64,000 nt of DNA from Rhizobacter sp. Root1238 (GTDB taxonomy: Bacteria > Pseudomonadota > Gammaproteobacteria > Burkholderiales > Burkholderiaceae_C). Location: contig NZ_LMDM01000009.1 of NCBI RefSeq assembly GCF_001425825.1, forward strand, positions 83,339-147,338. Reading direction: 5' to 3'. Positions 1-11,272 of the stretch are shown here, one piece after another. The first letter of the stretch is position 1; each line of letters begins with the position of its first letter. The notes under the pieces were generated by a model. That model worked only from the letters and a program-made list of their open reading frames with translations, was not told the origin of the DNA and made no database searches. The position numbers were made by a program, and so were the translations under genes.

Positions 1-707
1 CCGAGCCCGGCGAGGCAGGCCGCCTGGTAGGCATCGGTGCCGTTGACGACCACCGTGCTGCGCATCGGGTGCACGCGCGTCACGCCCCCCTCCTGGTACT
101 CCCAGCCGGCGCCTTGCGTGCCGAGCTTGGCCGCGTAGTGGACGATGCGGTGCTGCGCCAGCTCGGCCAGCGTCGTCGGCGTGCCGTGCGCGCGCAGGTA
201 GGCCGGGCTCGCGACGTTGCCCATCGCCAGCACGCCGAGCGGCCGCGCCACCAGGTCGGCATCGGCCAGCGCGCCGACACGCAGCACACAGTCGAAGCCT
301 TCGCGCACCAGGTCGACCTGCCGGTCGGTGGTGCTGATGCCGACCTCGAGCAGCGGGTGCGCCGCGAGGAACTCCGGCAGCCGCGGGATCACCACCTCGC
401 TCGCGAGCTTGTTCGGCAGGTCGATGCGCAGCCGCCCCTTCAGGCCGCCGGCGACCGGCTGGAACATCGCCTGCAGCTGGTCGGCGTCGGCCAACAGCGC
501 CTTGCTGCGCGCGAGGAAGACCTCACCGTCGGGCGTCAACTGCACGCGCCGCGTGGTGCGCTGGAGCAGCCGCGCGCCGACGCGCGACTCCAGCTGCAGC
601 ACCACCGCCGAGACGCGGCTCTTCACGATCCCCAGCTGCTCGGCCGCCTGCGTGAAGCTGCCCAGTTCGGCCACCCGGGCAAAGATGCGGAGTTGATCGA
701 GTTCCAT
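1..707 (-). CDS. LysR-family transcriptional regulator (3' end beyond left edge)
   Basis: This is a partial LysR-type regulator: about 235 N-terminal residues are visible and the C-terminus is off the window. The first 60 residues (MELDQLRIFARVAELGSF...) read as the family's winged helix-turn-helix DNA-binding domain. The start of the periplasmic-binding-like effector domain follows (around TTDRQVDLVREGFDCVLRVG). The start is the ATG at 707-705, which gives the canonical LysR N-terminus. It is divergent from the short-chain dehydrogenase at 823, the usual arrangement when a LysR protein controls its neighbour and itself. The inducer cannot be read from sequence. Confidence 0.93.
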   Translation of the reverse strand, partial: MELDQLRIFARVAELGSFTQAAEQLGIVKSRVSAVVLQLESRVGARLLQRTTRRVQLTPDGEVFLARSKALLADADQLQAMFQPVAGGLKGRLRIDLPNKLASEVVIPRLPEFLAAHPLLEVGISTTDRQVDLVREGFDCVLRVGALADADLVARPLGVLAMGNVASPAYLRAHGTPTTLAELAQHRIVHYAAKLGTQGAGWEYQEGGVTRVHPMRSTVVVNGTDAYQAACLAGL

Positions 708-716
708 CGCTTCATT

Positions 717-733
717 GTTCCTTTGTGAAGAAC
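717..733. promoter_or_regulatory. candidate LysR operator between the divergent genes
   Basis: The 115-bp gap between the LysR gene and the SDR holds an interrupted dyad, GTTC-N9-GAAC (717-733). It contains a T-N11-A core (T719, A731), the generic LysR binding signature. It lies 10 bp upstream of the regulator's start codon, which would suit autoregulation. Assignment is inference from position and motif shape only. Confidence 0.35.
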
Positions 734-822
734 AGTCCTGTCGTTTTTCTCGACTTTATCCTCCTGCAGTGAACTCCTAAAGTCCCCTTCACCGCAACCC
801 GTTCCCCCCGAAGGAGACCGAC

Positions 823-1590
823 ATGACCGCATCGAACACCCGCATCGCGCTGATCACCGGCGCAAGCCGCGGCCTGGGCCGCAGCACCGCGCTCGCGCTG
901 GCCGCGCAAGGCAGCGACGTGATCCTCACCTACAAGGGCAGCGAGGCCGAGGCGCACGACGTGGTGCGCCGGATCGAGGCGTCGGGACGGCGCGCCGTCG
1001 CGCTGCAGCTCGACGTCGGCGACAGCCAGCGCTTCAGCGCGTTCGCCGACACGGTGAAGAAGGTGCTGGCCACCACCTGGCAGCGCGAGCGCTTCGACCA
1101 CCTCGTCAACAACGCCGGCATCGGCCTGAACGCACCGATCGCCGAGATGACCGAGGCGCAGTTCGACGAGCTGTCGAACATCCACCTGAAGGGCACCTTC
1201 TTCCTGACGCAGAAGCTGCTGCCGCTGATCGCCGACGGCGGGCGCATCGTCAACGTCTCGACCGGGCTCGCGCGCTTCACGTTCCCGGGCTATGCCGCGT
1301 ACGCCGCGATGAAGGGCGGCGTGGAGGTGCTGACGCGCTACATGGCGAAGGAGTTGGGCCCGCGCGGCATCAGCGTGAACACGATCGCCCCGGGCGCGAT
1401 CGAGACCGACTTCCGCGGCGGCCAGGTGCGCGACGACAAGCAGGTCAACGCGCACATCGCCGGCATCACCGCGCTCGGCCGCGTCGGGCTGCCGGACGAC
1501 ATCGGCGGCGCGGTGGCCGCGCTGCTGTCGGACGGCAGCCGCTGGATCACCGGCCAGCGCATCGAGGTGTCGGGCGGGATGATGCTGTGA
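823..1590 (+). CDS. SDR-family NAD(P)-dependent oxidoreductase
   Basis: Classical short-chain dehydrogenase of 255 residues, the usual length for the family. The cofactor-binding TGASRGLG lies at residues 12-19 and the structural NNAG at 96-99. The catalytic triad reads as Ser146, Tyr160 and Lys164 (YAAMK). The C-terminus IEVSGGMML is typical of 3-oxoacyl-ACP-reductase-like SDRs. An AAGGAG ribosome site precedes the ATG by about 8 bases. It is divergently transcribed from the LysR gene, so it is probably its target. Substrate is not predictable; related proteins reduce or oxidise secondary alcohols in the cytoplasm. Confidence 0.93.
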   Translation: MTASNTRIALITGASRGLGRSTALALAAQGSDVILTYKGSEAEAHDVVRRIEASGRRAVALQLDVGDSQRFSAFADTVKKVLATTWQRERFDHLVNNAGIGLNAPIAEMTEAQFDELSNIHLKGTFFLTQKLLPLIADGGRIVNVSTGLARFTFPGYAAYAAMKGGVEVLTRYMAKELGPRGISVNTIAPGAIETDFRGGQVRDDKQVNAHIAGITALGRVGLPDDIGGAVAALLSDGSRWITGQRIEVSGGMML

Positions 1591-1594
1591 GCCG

Positions 1595-2027
1595 CTAGTC
1601 CGACGCACCCCGCGGGGGCGTGCGCCCGCCCGCCGCCATGGCCAGCGAGAAGCATTGGATCGACTGCAGCAGGTAGCGCTTCTGCATCACGTACGTCAGC
1701 CATGCAAAGACCGGGAACAGCAAGGCGGTCGCGGCCGTCTCGGGCCTGCTTGATGGCCGGAAACCAGCGCCGGCGAATCAGAAAGGCATCCAGGGTATTG
1801 GCGCCCAGCGCGATGAAGATGCCGATCACGTAGGCGGTCACGAGGGCCATCCCGACCGCCGACCAGCTGCGCCAATCGGGCGGCAGCGGTGGTGGCTCCA
1901 GCAGCTTCAGCACCGTCTCGGTCAAGGGTTGGTAGCGCTCGCGGAACATCCACAGGAACAAGGACCCCGGGATGATCTTCGAGATCAGCTCCAGCAGCAG
2001 CGACGGGAATATCTTGAGCACATCCAC
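1595..2027 (-). pseudogene. small membrane protein, frameshifted
   Basis: The reading frame opens at a GTG (2027) behind a good GGAGG ribosome site with 7-nt spacing. It encodes an amphipathic start (VDVLKIFPSLLLELI), a hydrophobic segment near residues 50-70 (AVGMALVTAYVIGIFIALGA) and a basic stretch ending at WFPAIKQA. A convincing second membrane segment (TALLFPVFAWLTYV) and a natural C-terminus ending at TAG 1597-1595 continue in another frame. One extra base near 1741-1746, in a GC run, accounts for the break. Repaired, it would be about 143 residues. Either a real frameshift or a sequencing error; I recognise no family. Confidence 0.6.
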
Positions 2028-2113
2028 GGCACGGCCTCCACCCCCGGTGCGCAAGCGTATCGCCGGCCCGTCGGCGGCGACTCCTCAAGAGTGAGGATCC
2101 GGAGCGCCGTGCG

Positions 2114-3088
2114 TCAGCGCTCCTTCACGTAGGCCCGGCCGAGCGCGCGCGGCGCCTCGGCCCGGCCGAAGAAGCCGGCCAGCAGCACCACCGTCAGCAG
2201 GTAGGGCAGCGCCTGGATCAGCTCGACCGGCACGCTGCCGAGCCCCGGCAGCTCGACGCCCTGCAGCCGGATCGCGACCGCGTCGAGAAAGCCGAACAGC
2301 AGGCAGGCAACGGCCGCGCGCAGCGGGTGCCACTTGCCGAACACCATCGCGGCCAGCGCCATGAAGCCGCGGCCGGCGGTCATGCCGGGCGTGAACGATG
2401 CGTTCTGCGCCAGCGCAAGGTAGCCGCCGGCAGCGCCGCACAGCACGCCGGCCAGCAGCACCGCGCCGTAGCGCAGCGCACCGACCGAGATGCCGGCTGC
2501 GTCGACCATCGCCGGGTTCTCGCCGACCGCGCGCAGCCGCAGCCCGAAGCGGGTGCGGTACAGCAGCCACCACGAGGCCGGCACCAGCGCCACCGTGACC
2601 CACACCAGCAGGTTGTGGCGCAGCACGCCTTCGGCCAGCAGCGGGCCGACGACGGGCCAGCCCTGGACTGCGTTCGCGGCTTCGGGAAACAGCGCCATGA
2701 AGCGGCTCGCGTCGCCGATGTTCGGCGTGCGCCCGCCCTGGTGGAACCACACCAGGCCGAGCACCACCGTGAGCCCGGCGGCGATCACGTTCAGCGCAAC
2801 GCTGGAGACGATCTGGTCGCCACGGTGCGTGACGCAGGCCCAGGCGTGCACCAGCGCGAGCAGCGCCGACACCGCGATCGCGCCCGCCATCGCCGGCCAG
2901 GCCGGCCAGCCGATCGCGCCCAGGCAGGCGGCAGCGAACGCGGCCGCGAGCATCTTGCCTTCGAGCCCGATGTCGATCACGCCGGCGCGCTCGCTGAACA
3001 CGCCGGCCAGCGCGCACAGCACCAGCGGCGCGGCGATGCGCAGCGTGGCGCCGATGACGGACGCGACGATCAGCCAGTCGTCTGTCAT
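2114..3088 (-). CDS. nucleoside ABC transporter permease (second permease)
   Basis: Inner-membrane permease of 324 residues with about nine hydrophobic segments, of the RbsC/YufQ-NupQ type that works with BMP-family binding proteins. The stretch VIDIGLEGKMLAAAF is a family hallmark. The ATG (3088) overlaps the stop of the preceding permease by four bases (ATGA), so translation is coupled. It is the last gene of the deoC-deoA-cdd-bmp-ATPase-permease-permease operon. Known relatives import purine and pyrimidine nucleosides. An 86-bp gap separates it from the frameshifted gene downstream. Confidence 0.9.
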   Translation of the reverse strand: MTDDWLIVASVIGATLRIAAPLVLCALAGVFSERAGVIDIGLEGKMLAAAFAAACLGAIGWPAWPAMAGAIAVSALLALVHAWACVTHRGDQIVSSVALNVIAAGLTVVLGLVWFHQGGRTPNIGDASRFMALFPEAANAVQGWPVVGPLLAEGVLRHNLLVWVTVALVPASWWLLYRTRFGLRLRAVGENPAMVDAAGISVGALRYGAVLLAGVLCGAAGGYLALAQNASFTPGMTAGRGFMALAAMVFGKWHPLRAAVACLLFGFLDAVAIRLQGVELPGLGSVPVELIQALPYLLTVVLLAGFFGRAEAPRALGRAYVKER

Positions 3089-4194
3089 GCTGCGACCCTC
3101 GCCAACCGCCCATACACCCACGCCACCGGAGGCCGCAGCATCAGCGACAAGGCGCCGCAGAACAGCACGACGAAGCCCTGCACCGCGACCGACATGTCGC
3201 GCGTGAAGGCCGGCATCTCGAACACCAGTTCCGAGCCGCCCTGCGCCAGCGCGCCGAACAGCAGCGCCGACAGCACGATGCCGACCGGGTGGTTGCGGCC
3301 CATCAGCGCCACCGCGATGCCGGTGAAGCCGGCGCCGGCGACGAAATCGAGCAGCAGCTTGTGGTGCACGCCGGCGATCTCGTTGACGCCGACCAGCGCC
3401 GCCAGCGCGCCCGACAGGCACATCGCGATCACCGTGAGCCGCCGCGGGTCGATGCCGGCGTAGCGCGCCGCATCGCTCGCCAGGCCCACCGCGCGCAGCG
3501 CATAGCCGAGCCGCGTGTGCCACAGCAGCGCCCACACCGCGACGCAGGCGACGATCGCGAGCACGAACGCGAGGTTCAGCGGCGTGTCGGGCCACTCGAT
3601 GCCGAACGCGCCGAACAAGGCCTGCGCGCTCGGCAGCACCGCGCCGGGCGCGAACAGCCGCGACTCGACCGCCTGGTTGCCCGGCACCTTCACGACGTTG
3701 ACCAGCAGCCACACCATCAGCGTCGACGCGAGGAAATTGAACATGATCGTCGTGATCACGATGTGGCTGCCGCGCCGCGCCTGCAGCCAGGCCGGCACGA
3801 ACGCCCACGCCGCCCCTGCCAGCAGCCCGCCGACCACCGCCAGCGGCACCACCAGCGCCGGCGCCAGCCAGGCGTCGCCGGCCAGCAGCACCAGTCCCAC
3901 TCCCAGCCCGCCGACCGTGCCCTGCCCTTCGGCCCCGATGTTGAAGTGGCCGCAGTGGAAAGCCACCGCCACCGCCAGCCCGGTGCAGATGAAGTTGGTC
4001 GTGTAGTACAGCGTGTAGCTCCAGGCGAGCTCGCTGCCGAACGCGCCCTGCACCAGCAGCTGCACCGCGGTGAACGGGTTCTGGCCGATCGCCCACACCA
4101 CGAGGCCGGCGGCGAACAGCGCCATCGCGACGTTCAGCACCGGCAGCAGCAGCACGTCGATCCAGCGCGGCAGCACGGCAGGGACATGCTTCAT
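3085..4194 (-). CDS. nucleoside ABC transporter permease (first permease)
   Basis: Integral membrane protein of 369 residues, the longer of the two permeases usual in BMP/NupNOPQ-type systems. The cytoplasmic coupling region around FNIGAEGQ and the C-terminal GFTGIAVALMGRNHPVGI match this family. The start ATG (4194) overlaps the stop of the ATPase gene at 4191 by four bases. Several upstream in-frame starts exist but would read through the ATPase gene out of frame, so the ATG giving MKHVPAVLPRW, followed by a hydrophobic segment, is preferred. It should pair with the permease at 2114-3088 to form the membrane channel. Confidence 0.9.
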   Translation of the reverse strand: MKHVPAVLPRWIDVLLLPVLNVAMALFAAGLVVWAIGQNPFTAVQLLVQGAFGSELAWSYTLYYTTNFICTGLAVAVAFHCGHFNIGAEGQGTVGGLGVGLVLLAGDAWLAPALVVPLAVVGGLLAGAAWAFVPAWLQARRGSHIVITTIMFNFLASTLMVWLLVNVVKVPGNQAVESRLFAPGAVLPSAQALFGAFGIEWPDTPLNLAFVLAIVACVAVWALLWHTRLGYALRAVGLASDAARYAGIDPRRLTVIAMCLSGALAALVGVNEIAGVHHKLLLDFVAGAGFTGIAVALMGRNHPVGIVLSALLFGALAQGGSELVFEMPAFTRDMSVAVQGFVVLFCGALSLMLRPPVAWVYGRLARVAA

Positions 4195-5735
4195 GCAGCA
4201 CTCCTCGCATCGCCCATCAGGCAGCCGAGACGCGTCTCGTCCGCCTCGTCGTGCGCCAGCTCGCCGGTGATGCGCCCGCCGCTCATCACGACGATGCGGT
4301 CCGACAGCGCGAGGATCTCGTCCAGCTCGGTCGACACCAGCAGCACCGCGCAGCCCGCATCGCGCAACTCGATGATGCGGCGGTGGATGAACTCGATCGC
4401 GCCGATGTCGACGCCGCGCGTCGGCTGGCCGATCAGCAGCACGCGCGGCGCGCGCCGGAACTCGCGCGCGAGGATCAGCTTCTGCTGGTTGCCGCCGGAG
4501 AACTTCGACGACGCGAGCCGCTCGTTGCGCGGGCGCACGTCGAATTCCTCCATCATCTGCCGGCACCGTGCCCGCGCGACGCCGCCGTCGACGAAGGGCC
4601 CGCGCCGCAGCGCCGCGTCGTCCACATACCCGAGCAGCGACGACTCCCAGGCCTCGAAGCCGAGCACCAGGCCGAGCCGGTGCCGGTCTTCCGGCACATG
4701 GGCGATGCCGAGCTCGCGCAGCCGGTGCGGGTTGCCGGGGTGGGCGGCATCGATCGCGACCTGGCTGCCGTCCTCGCAGGTGACCTGCAACCGGCCCTGC
4801 TGCAGCGGCTGCAGCGTGCTCAGCAACGCCAGCAGCTCGCTCTGCCCATTGCCCGAGACGCCGGCCACGCCGACGATCTCGCCGGCATGGAGATCGAGCG
4901 ACACGTCCTGCAGCCGCAGCACGCCGCCGGCATCGCGCCAGGCGAGGCCTTGCGCCTGCAGCCGCAATTCGCCCCGCCCGCGCGCGGCGCGCGCGCCGGA
5001 GCGCTGCACCTGGCGGCCCACCATCAGCTCGGCCAGCTCGGCCTCGGTGGTCTGCGCGGTCTCGCGGTCGGCGACGACGCTGCCGCCGCGCATCACGGTG
5101 ACGCGGTCGGTCACCGCGAGGATCTCCTTCAGCTTGTGCGTGATCAGCAGCACCGTGACGCCGCGCGCCTTCAGCGTGGCCAGCACGCGGAACAGCGCCT
5201 CGGTTTCCTGCGGCGTCAGCACGCCGGTCGGTTCGTCGAGGATCAGGATGCGCGCGCCGCGGAACAAGGCCTTCAGGATCTCGACGCGCTGCAGCACGCC
5301 GACCGGCAGCTCCGACACCCGGGCGTCCGGGTCGACCATCAGCCCGAACTCCTGCTCGAGCCGCTGCAGCTCGCGGCGCGCCGCGGCCAGGCTCTTCGAC
5401 AGCGCGAAGCCCTGCTCGGCGCCGAGCACCACGTTCTCGAGCACCGTGAAGCGGTCGACCAGCATGAAGTGCTGGTGCACCATGCCGATGCCGTGCGCGA
5501 TGGCGTCGTGCGTGCCGCGCAGCGCGACCGCCTGGCCGTCGATCGCGATGCCGCCCTCGTCGGCCGGGTAGAAGCCGTAGAGGATGCTCATCAGCGTCGA
5601 CTTGCCGGCGCCGTTCTCGCCGACGATGCCGTGCACGCTGCCGCGCCGCACCGCGAGGTTCACGCCGCGGTTGGCGTGGACGGCGCCGAAGCGCTTGTGG
5701 ATGCCGCTCAGCTCGACGGCCAGGTCAGCGTTCAA
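4191..5735 (-). CDS. nucleoside ABC transporter ATP-binding protein (double domain)
   Basis: ATPase of 514 residues with two fused nucleotide-binding domains, as in RbsA/NupO-type importers. Domain 1 has Walker A GENGAGKS (residues 39-46), a weak signature (LPVGVLQRVEI) and Walker B LILDEPTG. Domain 2 has the degenerate loop GVSGNGQS, lacking the Walker A lysine, and the signature FSGGNQQK. That asymmetry, one intact and one degenerate site, is normal for this family. It starts 6 bp after the binding-protein stop and overlaps the next permease by ATGA. It supplies energy for nucleoside import. Confidence 0.93.
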   Translation of the reverse strand: MNADLAVELSGIHKRFGAVHANRGVNLAVRRGSVHGIVGENGAGKSTLMSILYGFYPADEGGIAIDGQAVALRGTHDAIAHGIGMVHQHFMLVDRFTVLENVVLGAEQGFALSKSLAAARRELQRLEQEFGLMVDPDARVSELPVGVLQRVEILKALFRGARILILDEPTGVLTPQETEALFRVLATLKARGVTVLLITHKLKEILAVTDRVTVMRGGSVVADRETAQTTEAELAELMVGRQVQRSGARAARGRGELRLQAQGLAWRDAGGVLRLQDVSLDLHAGEIVGVAGVSGNGQSELLALLSTLQPLQQGRLQVTCEDGSQVAIDAAHPGNPHRLRELGIAHVPEDRHRLGLVLGFEAWESSLLGYVDDAALRRGPFVDGGVARARCRQMMEEFDVRPRNERLASSKFSGGNQQKLILAREFRRAPRVLLIGQPTRGVDIGAIEFIHRRIIELRDAGCAVLLVSTELDEILALSDRIVVMSGGRITGELAHDEADETRLGCLMGDARSAA

Positions 5736-5741
5736 GGTCGC

Positions 5742-6719
5742 TCAGTACTTGCAACCGCCTTCGGGCGTGTAGTTCGCGACCGATTGCTTGCCGGACACGA
5801 TGTCGGCTTCCACCGCCGCGAGCTTCTTCTTCGTGTCGTCGCTGACCAGCTTCGCGTTGTGCTGGTCCATCGCGAGGCCGACGCCCTGCTCCTTCAACCC
5901 CAGCACGACGAGGCCGGGCTTCCAGCTGCCGTTCTTCGCCGACATCACGAGGCCGTAGACCGCGTTGTCGACGCGCTTCAGCATCGACGACAGCATCGTG
6001 CCCGGCTGCAGGTGGTTCTGGTTGCTGTCGACGCCGATCGCGAGCTTGCCCTGGTCCTTGGCCGCCTGGTAGACGCCGATGCCGGTGCCGCCGGCGGCCG
6101 CGAAGACCACGTCGACGCCGCGCGAGAACTGCGCCTTCGCGAGTTCGCCGCCGCGCGTCGGGTCGCTCCAGGCGGACGGGGTCGTGCCGGTCATGTTGCT
6201 GACGACCTCGACCTTCGGGTTCGCGACCTTCGCGCCCTGTTCGTAGCCGCACTGGAAGCGGCGGATCAGCGGCACGTCCATGCCGCCGACGAAGCCGACC
6301 TTGCCCGACTTGCTGGTCGTCGCGGCCAGCCAGCCGGCGAGGAACGAGCCTTCCTGGTCCTTGAACAGCACCGACTGCACATTGGGCTGCTTGACCTCGG
6401 AATCGATGATCGCGAAGTGCGCCTTCGGAAACTCCTTGGCCACCTTCTCCAGCGCCGACGCATGGCCGAAACCGACCGCGATGACCGGGTCGGCCCCCTT
6501 CTGCGCCATGCGGCGCAGCGCCTGCTCGCGCTGGGTGTCGTTGGAGATCTCGAAGTCGAGGTAGCTGGTACCGGTCTCCTTCTTGAAGCGCTCGATGCCG
6601 TTGTAGGCGGCTTCGTTGAACGACTTGTCGAACTTGCCGCCGGCGTCGTAGACGATGGCCGGTTCGGCATGGGCGATGGCGGTGGCCGCGAGTGCCATGG
6701 TGAAGGCGATGCGCTTCAT
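5742..6719 (-). CDS. BMP-family nucleoside-binding protein
   Basis: Extracytoplasmic binding protein of 325 residues with a short signal peptide ending at AHA-EP (about residues 1-18). The mature N-terminus AIVYDAGGKFDKSFNEAAYNG is the diagnostic Bmp/PnrA/Med motif (DxGxxxDKSFN). Later segments (GVDSNQNHL, about 220) match the ligand pocket of purine-nucleoside-binding relatives such as PnrA. There is no lipobox cysteine, so it is probably free in the periplasm. It lies directly before the ATPase and two permeases and after cdd, which strongly supports nucleosides as ligands. Confidence 0.92.
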   Translation of the reverse strand: MKRIAFTMALAATAIAHAEPAIVYDAGGKFDKSFNEAAYNGIERFKKETGTSYLDFEISNDTQREQALRRMAQKGADPVIAVGFGHASALEKVAKEFPKAHFAIIDSEVKQPNVQSVLFKDQEGSFLAGWLAATTSKSGKVGFVGGMDVPLIRRFQCGYEQGAKVANPKVEVVSNMTGTTPSAWSDPTRGGELAKAQFSRGVDVVFAAAGGTGIGVYQAAKDQGKLAIGVDSNQNHLQPGTMLSSMLKRVDNAVYGLVMSAKNGSWKPGLVVLGLKEQGVGLAMDQHNAKLVSDDTKKKLAAVEADIVSGKQSVANYTPEGGCKY

Positions 6720-6818
6720 TCGTGTGTCCCTGGAGAGAAACTGGTGCGGGACATTCTCGCAAGAAGCGTGCGCACGAACGCGATGCGGACCTGAGGGAAA
6801 GCCCTCGGGCCGGCGTCG

Positions 6819-8541
<1,723 letters not shown>

Positions 8542-8542
<1 letters not shown>

Positions 8543-9324
8543 CAGTAGCCGCTCGCCGCCGGTGCGGCCGGGCCGCCGTCGATCGCCGACAGCAGCACCG
8601 CCAGCAGGCTCGATGCGCCGAAGCGCAGCGTGCCGGGGCCGAGCCGATCGGCGCCGTACACCGCGCTCGCCAGCGCGAGATAGCACTGCACGTCGGCGAT
8701 CGTCGACACGCCGCCGGCCACCTTCAGCCCGGCGCGCGCGCCATCGGCGCGGATCGCCTCGCCCATCAGCTCGACCGCCTGCGGCGTCGCATTGACGGCC
8801 ACCTTGCCGGTGGAGGTCTTCAGGAAATCGGCGCCCTCGCGCAACGCGATCTCGCTGGCCTGGCGGATCAGGTCGGGGCGCTGCAACTCGCCGGTCTCCA
8901 GGATCACCTTCAGCGGCAGCGTCCCGCAGGCGCGGCGGCAAGCGGCCACCAGCGCGGCGCCGGCCTGCGCATCGCCGACCCGCAGCGCGCGCCACGGGAA
9001 CACCGTGTCGATTTCGTCGGCGCCGGCGTCGCGGGCCGCGGCGATCTGTGCCGCCACGTCGTCGGGCGAAGCCTCGCCACGCGGGAAGTTGACGACCGTC
9101 GCGACGCGCACCGCATCGAGCCCGAGCGCCGAGAGCCGGCGCCGCGCCGCCGGCACGAAGGCCGGATACACGCACAGCGCGGCCGGCGCTCCGTGCGGCG
9201 TGCGGGCCTTGTCGGCCAGCGCCTCGATCGACGCGGGCGTGTCGTCGTCCTTCAGCGAAGTCAGGTCGAGGCAGCGCAGCGCCAGGCGCGCGGCGTCGGC
9301 TGCAGAGGCAAGCGGGGTCGTCAT
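8542..9324 (-). CDS. deoC: deoxyribose-phosphate aldolase
   Basis: Class I aldolase of 260 residues. The Schiff-base lysine is Lys169 in FLKTSTGK and the second catalytic lysine is Lys201 in LKVAGGVST. The DEID segment at 103-106 corresponds to the proton-relay aspartates. It splits 2-deoxyribose-5-phosphate into acetaldehyde and glyceraldehyde-3-phosphate. It is the first gene of the nucleoside operon, so the operon promoter should lie in the 135-bp gap 9325-9459. No phosphopentomutase gene (deoB), needed to link DeoA to DeoC, is present in the operon. Confidence 0.96.
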
Positions 9325-9459
9325 GGGCCGATTGTGGCGCGTCCGTCCATCCTCAATCGAATGGATGCGGCCGCCGTTTTCCACGGTGACAGTCCCCTCT
9401 TCCGGGGGCCTGCTTCCTGTGGATTGGCAGCGGCCTCGACCGATCGAAGAATCCACCCC

Positions 9460-9663
9460 ATGCAAACGCTCTCTCCCCTGCTGGACCGCCAGGCCTGGAT
9501 CGACCAGGTCGCCGCGGAACTGATCGCCGCCTCCAAGCTGATGAGCCCCGGCATGGCCGCCGGGTTCGCGGCCGACCTGTGGCAAGCCTGGGGCCACCTG
9601 CCGCCGTCGGCCGCGGCACAGTACTTCCTCGATCCGGCGGTCGAATACCCGTCGACGTTCTGA
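9460..9663 (+). CDS. small hypothetical protein
   Basis: A 67-residue protein beginning MQTLSPLLDRQAWIDQVAAEL and ending DPAVEYPSTF. It is mostly helical in appearance and has no signal peptide or metal motif. It is divergent from deoC and converges on zwf with only 15 bp between the stop codons. Codon usage matches the neighbours, which supports it as real despite its size. I do not recognise the family. Confidence 0.6.
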   Translation: MQTLSPLLDRQAWIDQVAAELIAASKLMSPGMAAGFAADLWQAWGHLPPSAAAQYFLDPAVEYPSTF

Positions 9664-9678
9664 GCGCCGACCTGGAGA

Positions 9679-11142
9679 TCAGCCGCCCGTCTTGTTCGGG
9701 TCGCGCCACGCGCGCTCGAACGGCAGCCGCCACGCATGCGGCGCGATCAGCTGGTGGATCGACTTCGGGCCCCATGAGCCCGGCGGATACAGCCGCACCG
9801 GCGGCGGCGATTCGAGCAGCTGCGTCGACACCTGCCACAGCCGCTCGATGCCTTCGGCGGTGGTGAACAGCGTGCGGTCGCCGCGCATCGCGTCGAGGAT
9901 CAGCCGCTCGTAGGCTTCGAGCACCTCGCCGATCAGCCCGGTGTCGTGCATCGCGAACTGCAGGCTCAGCTTGTCGAGCCGCATGCCCGGCCCGGGGCGC
10001 TTGCCGTAGAACGACAGCGACATCTTCGATGCATCGGCCAGGTCGAACGTGAGGTGGTCGGGGCCCTGCGCACCGACGCCGGAGCCGGGCGGGAACATGC
10101 TCTTCGGCGGCTCGCGGAACGCGATCGAGATGATGCGCTGGCCTTCGGCCATGCGCTTGCCGGTGCGCAGGAAGAACGGCACCCCGGCCCAGCGCCAGTT
10201 GTCGATGTAGCACTTCAGCGCGATGAAGGTCTCGGTCTCGGATTCGGGATCGACGCCAGGCTCGCCGCGGTAGCCGGCGTACTGGCCGCGCACCACGTCG
10301 GCCGGCTGGATCGGCAGCATGCTGCGGAAGACCTTGTTCTTCTCCTCGCTGATCGGCGCCGGCTCGAGCGCGGTCGGCGGCTCCATCGCCATGAACGCGA
10401 GGATCTGGAACAGGTGCGTGACGACCATGTCGCGGTAGGCGCCGGTCTGTTCGTAGAAGCCGGCGCGCGTGCCGAGGCCCAGCGTCTCCGGCACGTCGAT
10501 CTGCACGTGGTCGATGAAGTTGCGGTTCCAGATCGGCTCGAACAGGCCGTTGGCGAAACGGAACGCGAGGATGTTCTGCGCCGGCTCCTTGCCGAGGAAG
10601 TGGTCGATGCGGAAGATCTGCTCTTCGGCGAAGGTCTGGTGCAGCCGCGCGTTCAGCGTGACGGCGCTCGCGAGGTCGGTGCCGAAGGGCTTCTCCATCA
10701 CGATGCGCGAACGCTCGACCAGGCCGGCCTCGCCGAGCATCTGCACCGCCGACAGCGCGGCACTCGGCGGCACGCTCAGGTAGTGCAGGCGGCGCGTCTC
10801 GCCCCCCAGGCTGCGCTCGGCGGCGTCGACCGCGGTCTTCAGCGCCGCGGGACCGGCCGCCAGCGGCACGTAGTCGAGGCCTTGAGCGAAATGGGCCCAG
10901 TCGGCCTCGGTGACCGGGCGGCTGGAGAACTCGCCGAGCGCGCCGCGCGCCGCGGCCCGGAAGCCGTCGGCATCGAGGTCGTCGAGCGAGACCCCGATGA
11001 TGCGGCAGCCCGGGATGAAGCCGGCCGCCGACAGGTGGTACAGCCCCGGCAGCAGCTTGCGCCGCGCGAGGTCGCCGGTGGCGCCGAACAGCACGACGAC
11101 CTGCGGGAAGCGCGGGCCGACGCCCGGGGGGATCTTGGCCAT
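9679..11142 (-). CDS. zwf: glucose-6-phosphate 1-dehydrogenase
   Basis: Protein of 487 residues that oxidises glucose-6-phosphate to 6-phosphogluconolactone with NADP+ or NAD+, the entry to the pentose-phosphate and Entner-Doudoroff routes. The nucleotide-binding [10 protein letters not shown] is at residues 20-29. The active-site signature RIDHFLGK carries His181 and Lys185. I chose the ATG at 11142 ([10 protein letters not shown]) because it puts the GxxGDL motif at the usual position. It stands alone rather than beside pgl and edd. Confidence 0.95.
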   Translation of the reverse strand: MAKIPPGVGPRFPQVVVLFGATGDLARRKLLPGLYHLSAAGFIPGCRIIGVSLDDLDADGFRAAARGALGEFSSRPVTEADWAHFAQGLDYVPLAAGPAALKTAVDAAERSLGGETRRLHYLSVPPSAALSAVQMLGEAGLVERSRIVMEKPFGTDLASAVTLNARLHQTFAEEQIFRIDHFLGKEPAQNILAFRFANGLFEPIWNRNFIDHVQIDVPETLGLGTRAGFYEQTGAYRDMVVTHLFQILAFMAMEPPTALEPAPISEEKNKVFRSMLPIQPADVVRGQYAGYRGEPGVDPESETETFIALKCYIDNWRWAGVPFFLRTGKRMAEGQRIISIAFREPPKSMFPPGSGVGAQGPDHLTFDLADASKMSLSFYGKRPGPGMRLDKLSLQFAMHDTGLIGEVLEAYERLILDAMRGDRTLFTTAEGIERLWQVSTQLLESPPPVRLYPPGSWGPKSIHQLIAPHAWRLPFERAWRDPNKTGG

Positions 11143-11272
11143 GGGGAGGGAGTCCTGGATCGGGCTGCGATGGCGACGCAGCTTGCCACAGGGCTTGGCG
11201 AACACCAACCTTGTCGATCCGGGGGCTCGTCGTTCGTCGTTGGAGAATCACCCACCTCCAGGAGCGCAACTC

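Noticed and set aside
2114-4210. A single fused 698-residue permease
   Set aside because: The first half of that frame is an out-of-frame reading of the other permease gene; the true start is ATG 3088 with an ATGA overlap.
3289-6794. Long plus-strand open frames (hundreds of codons, rich in His, Arg, Gln, Ala) opposite the nucleoside operon and many other genes
   Set aside because: They are antisense shadows caused by high GC content; composition is implausible and the minus-strand genes have full family motifs.
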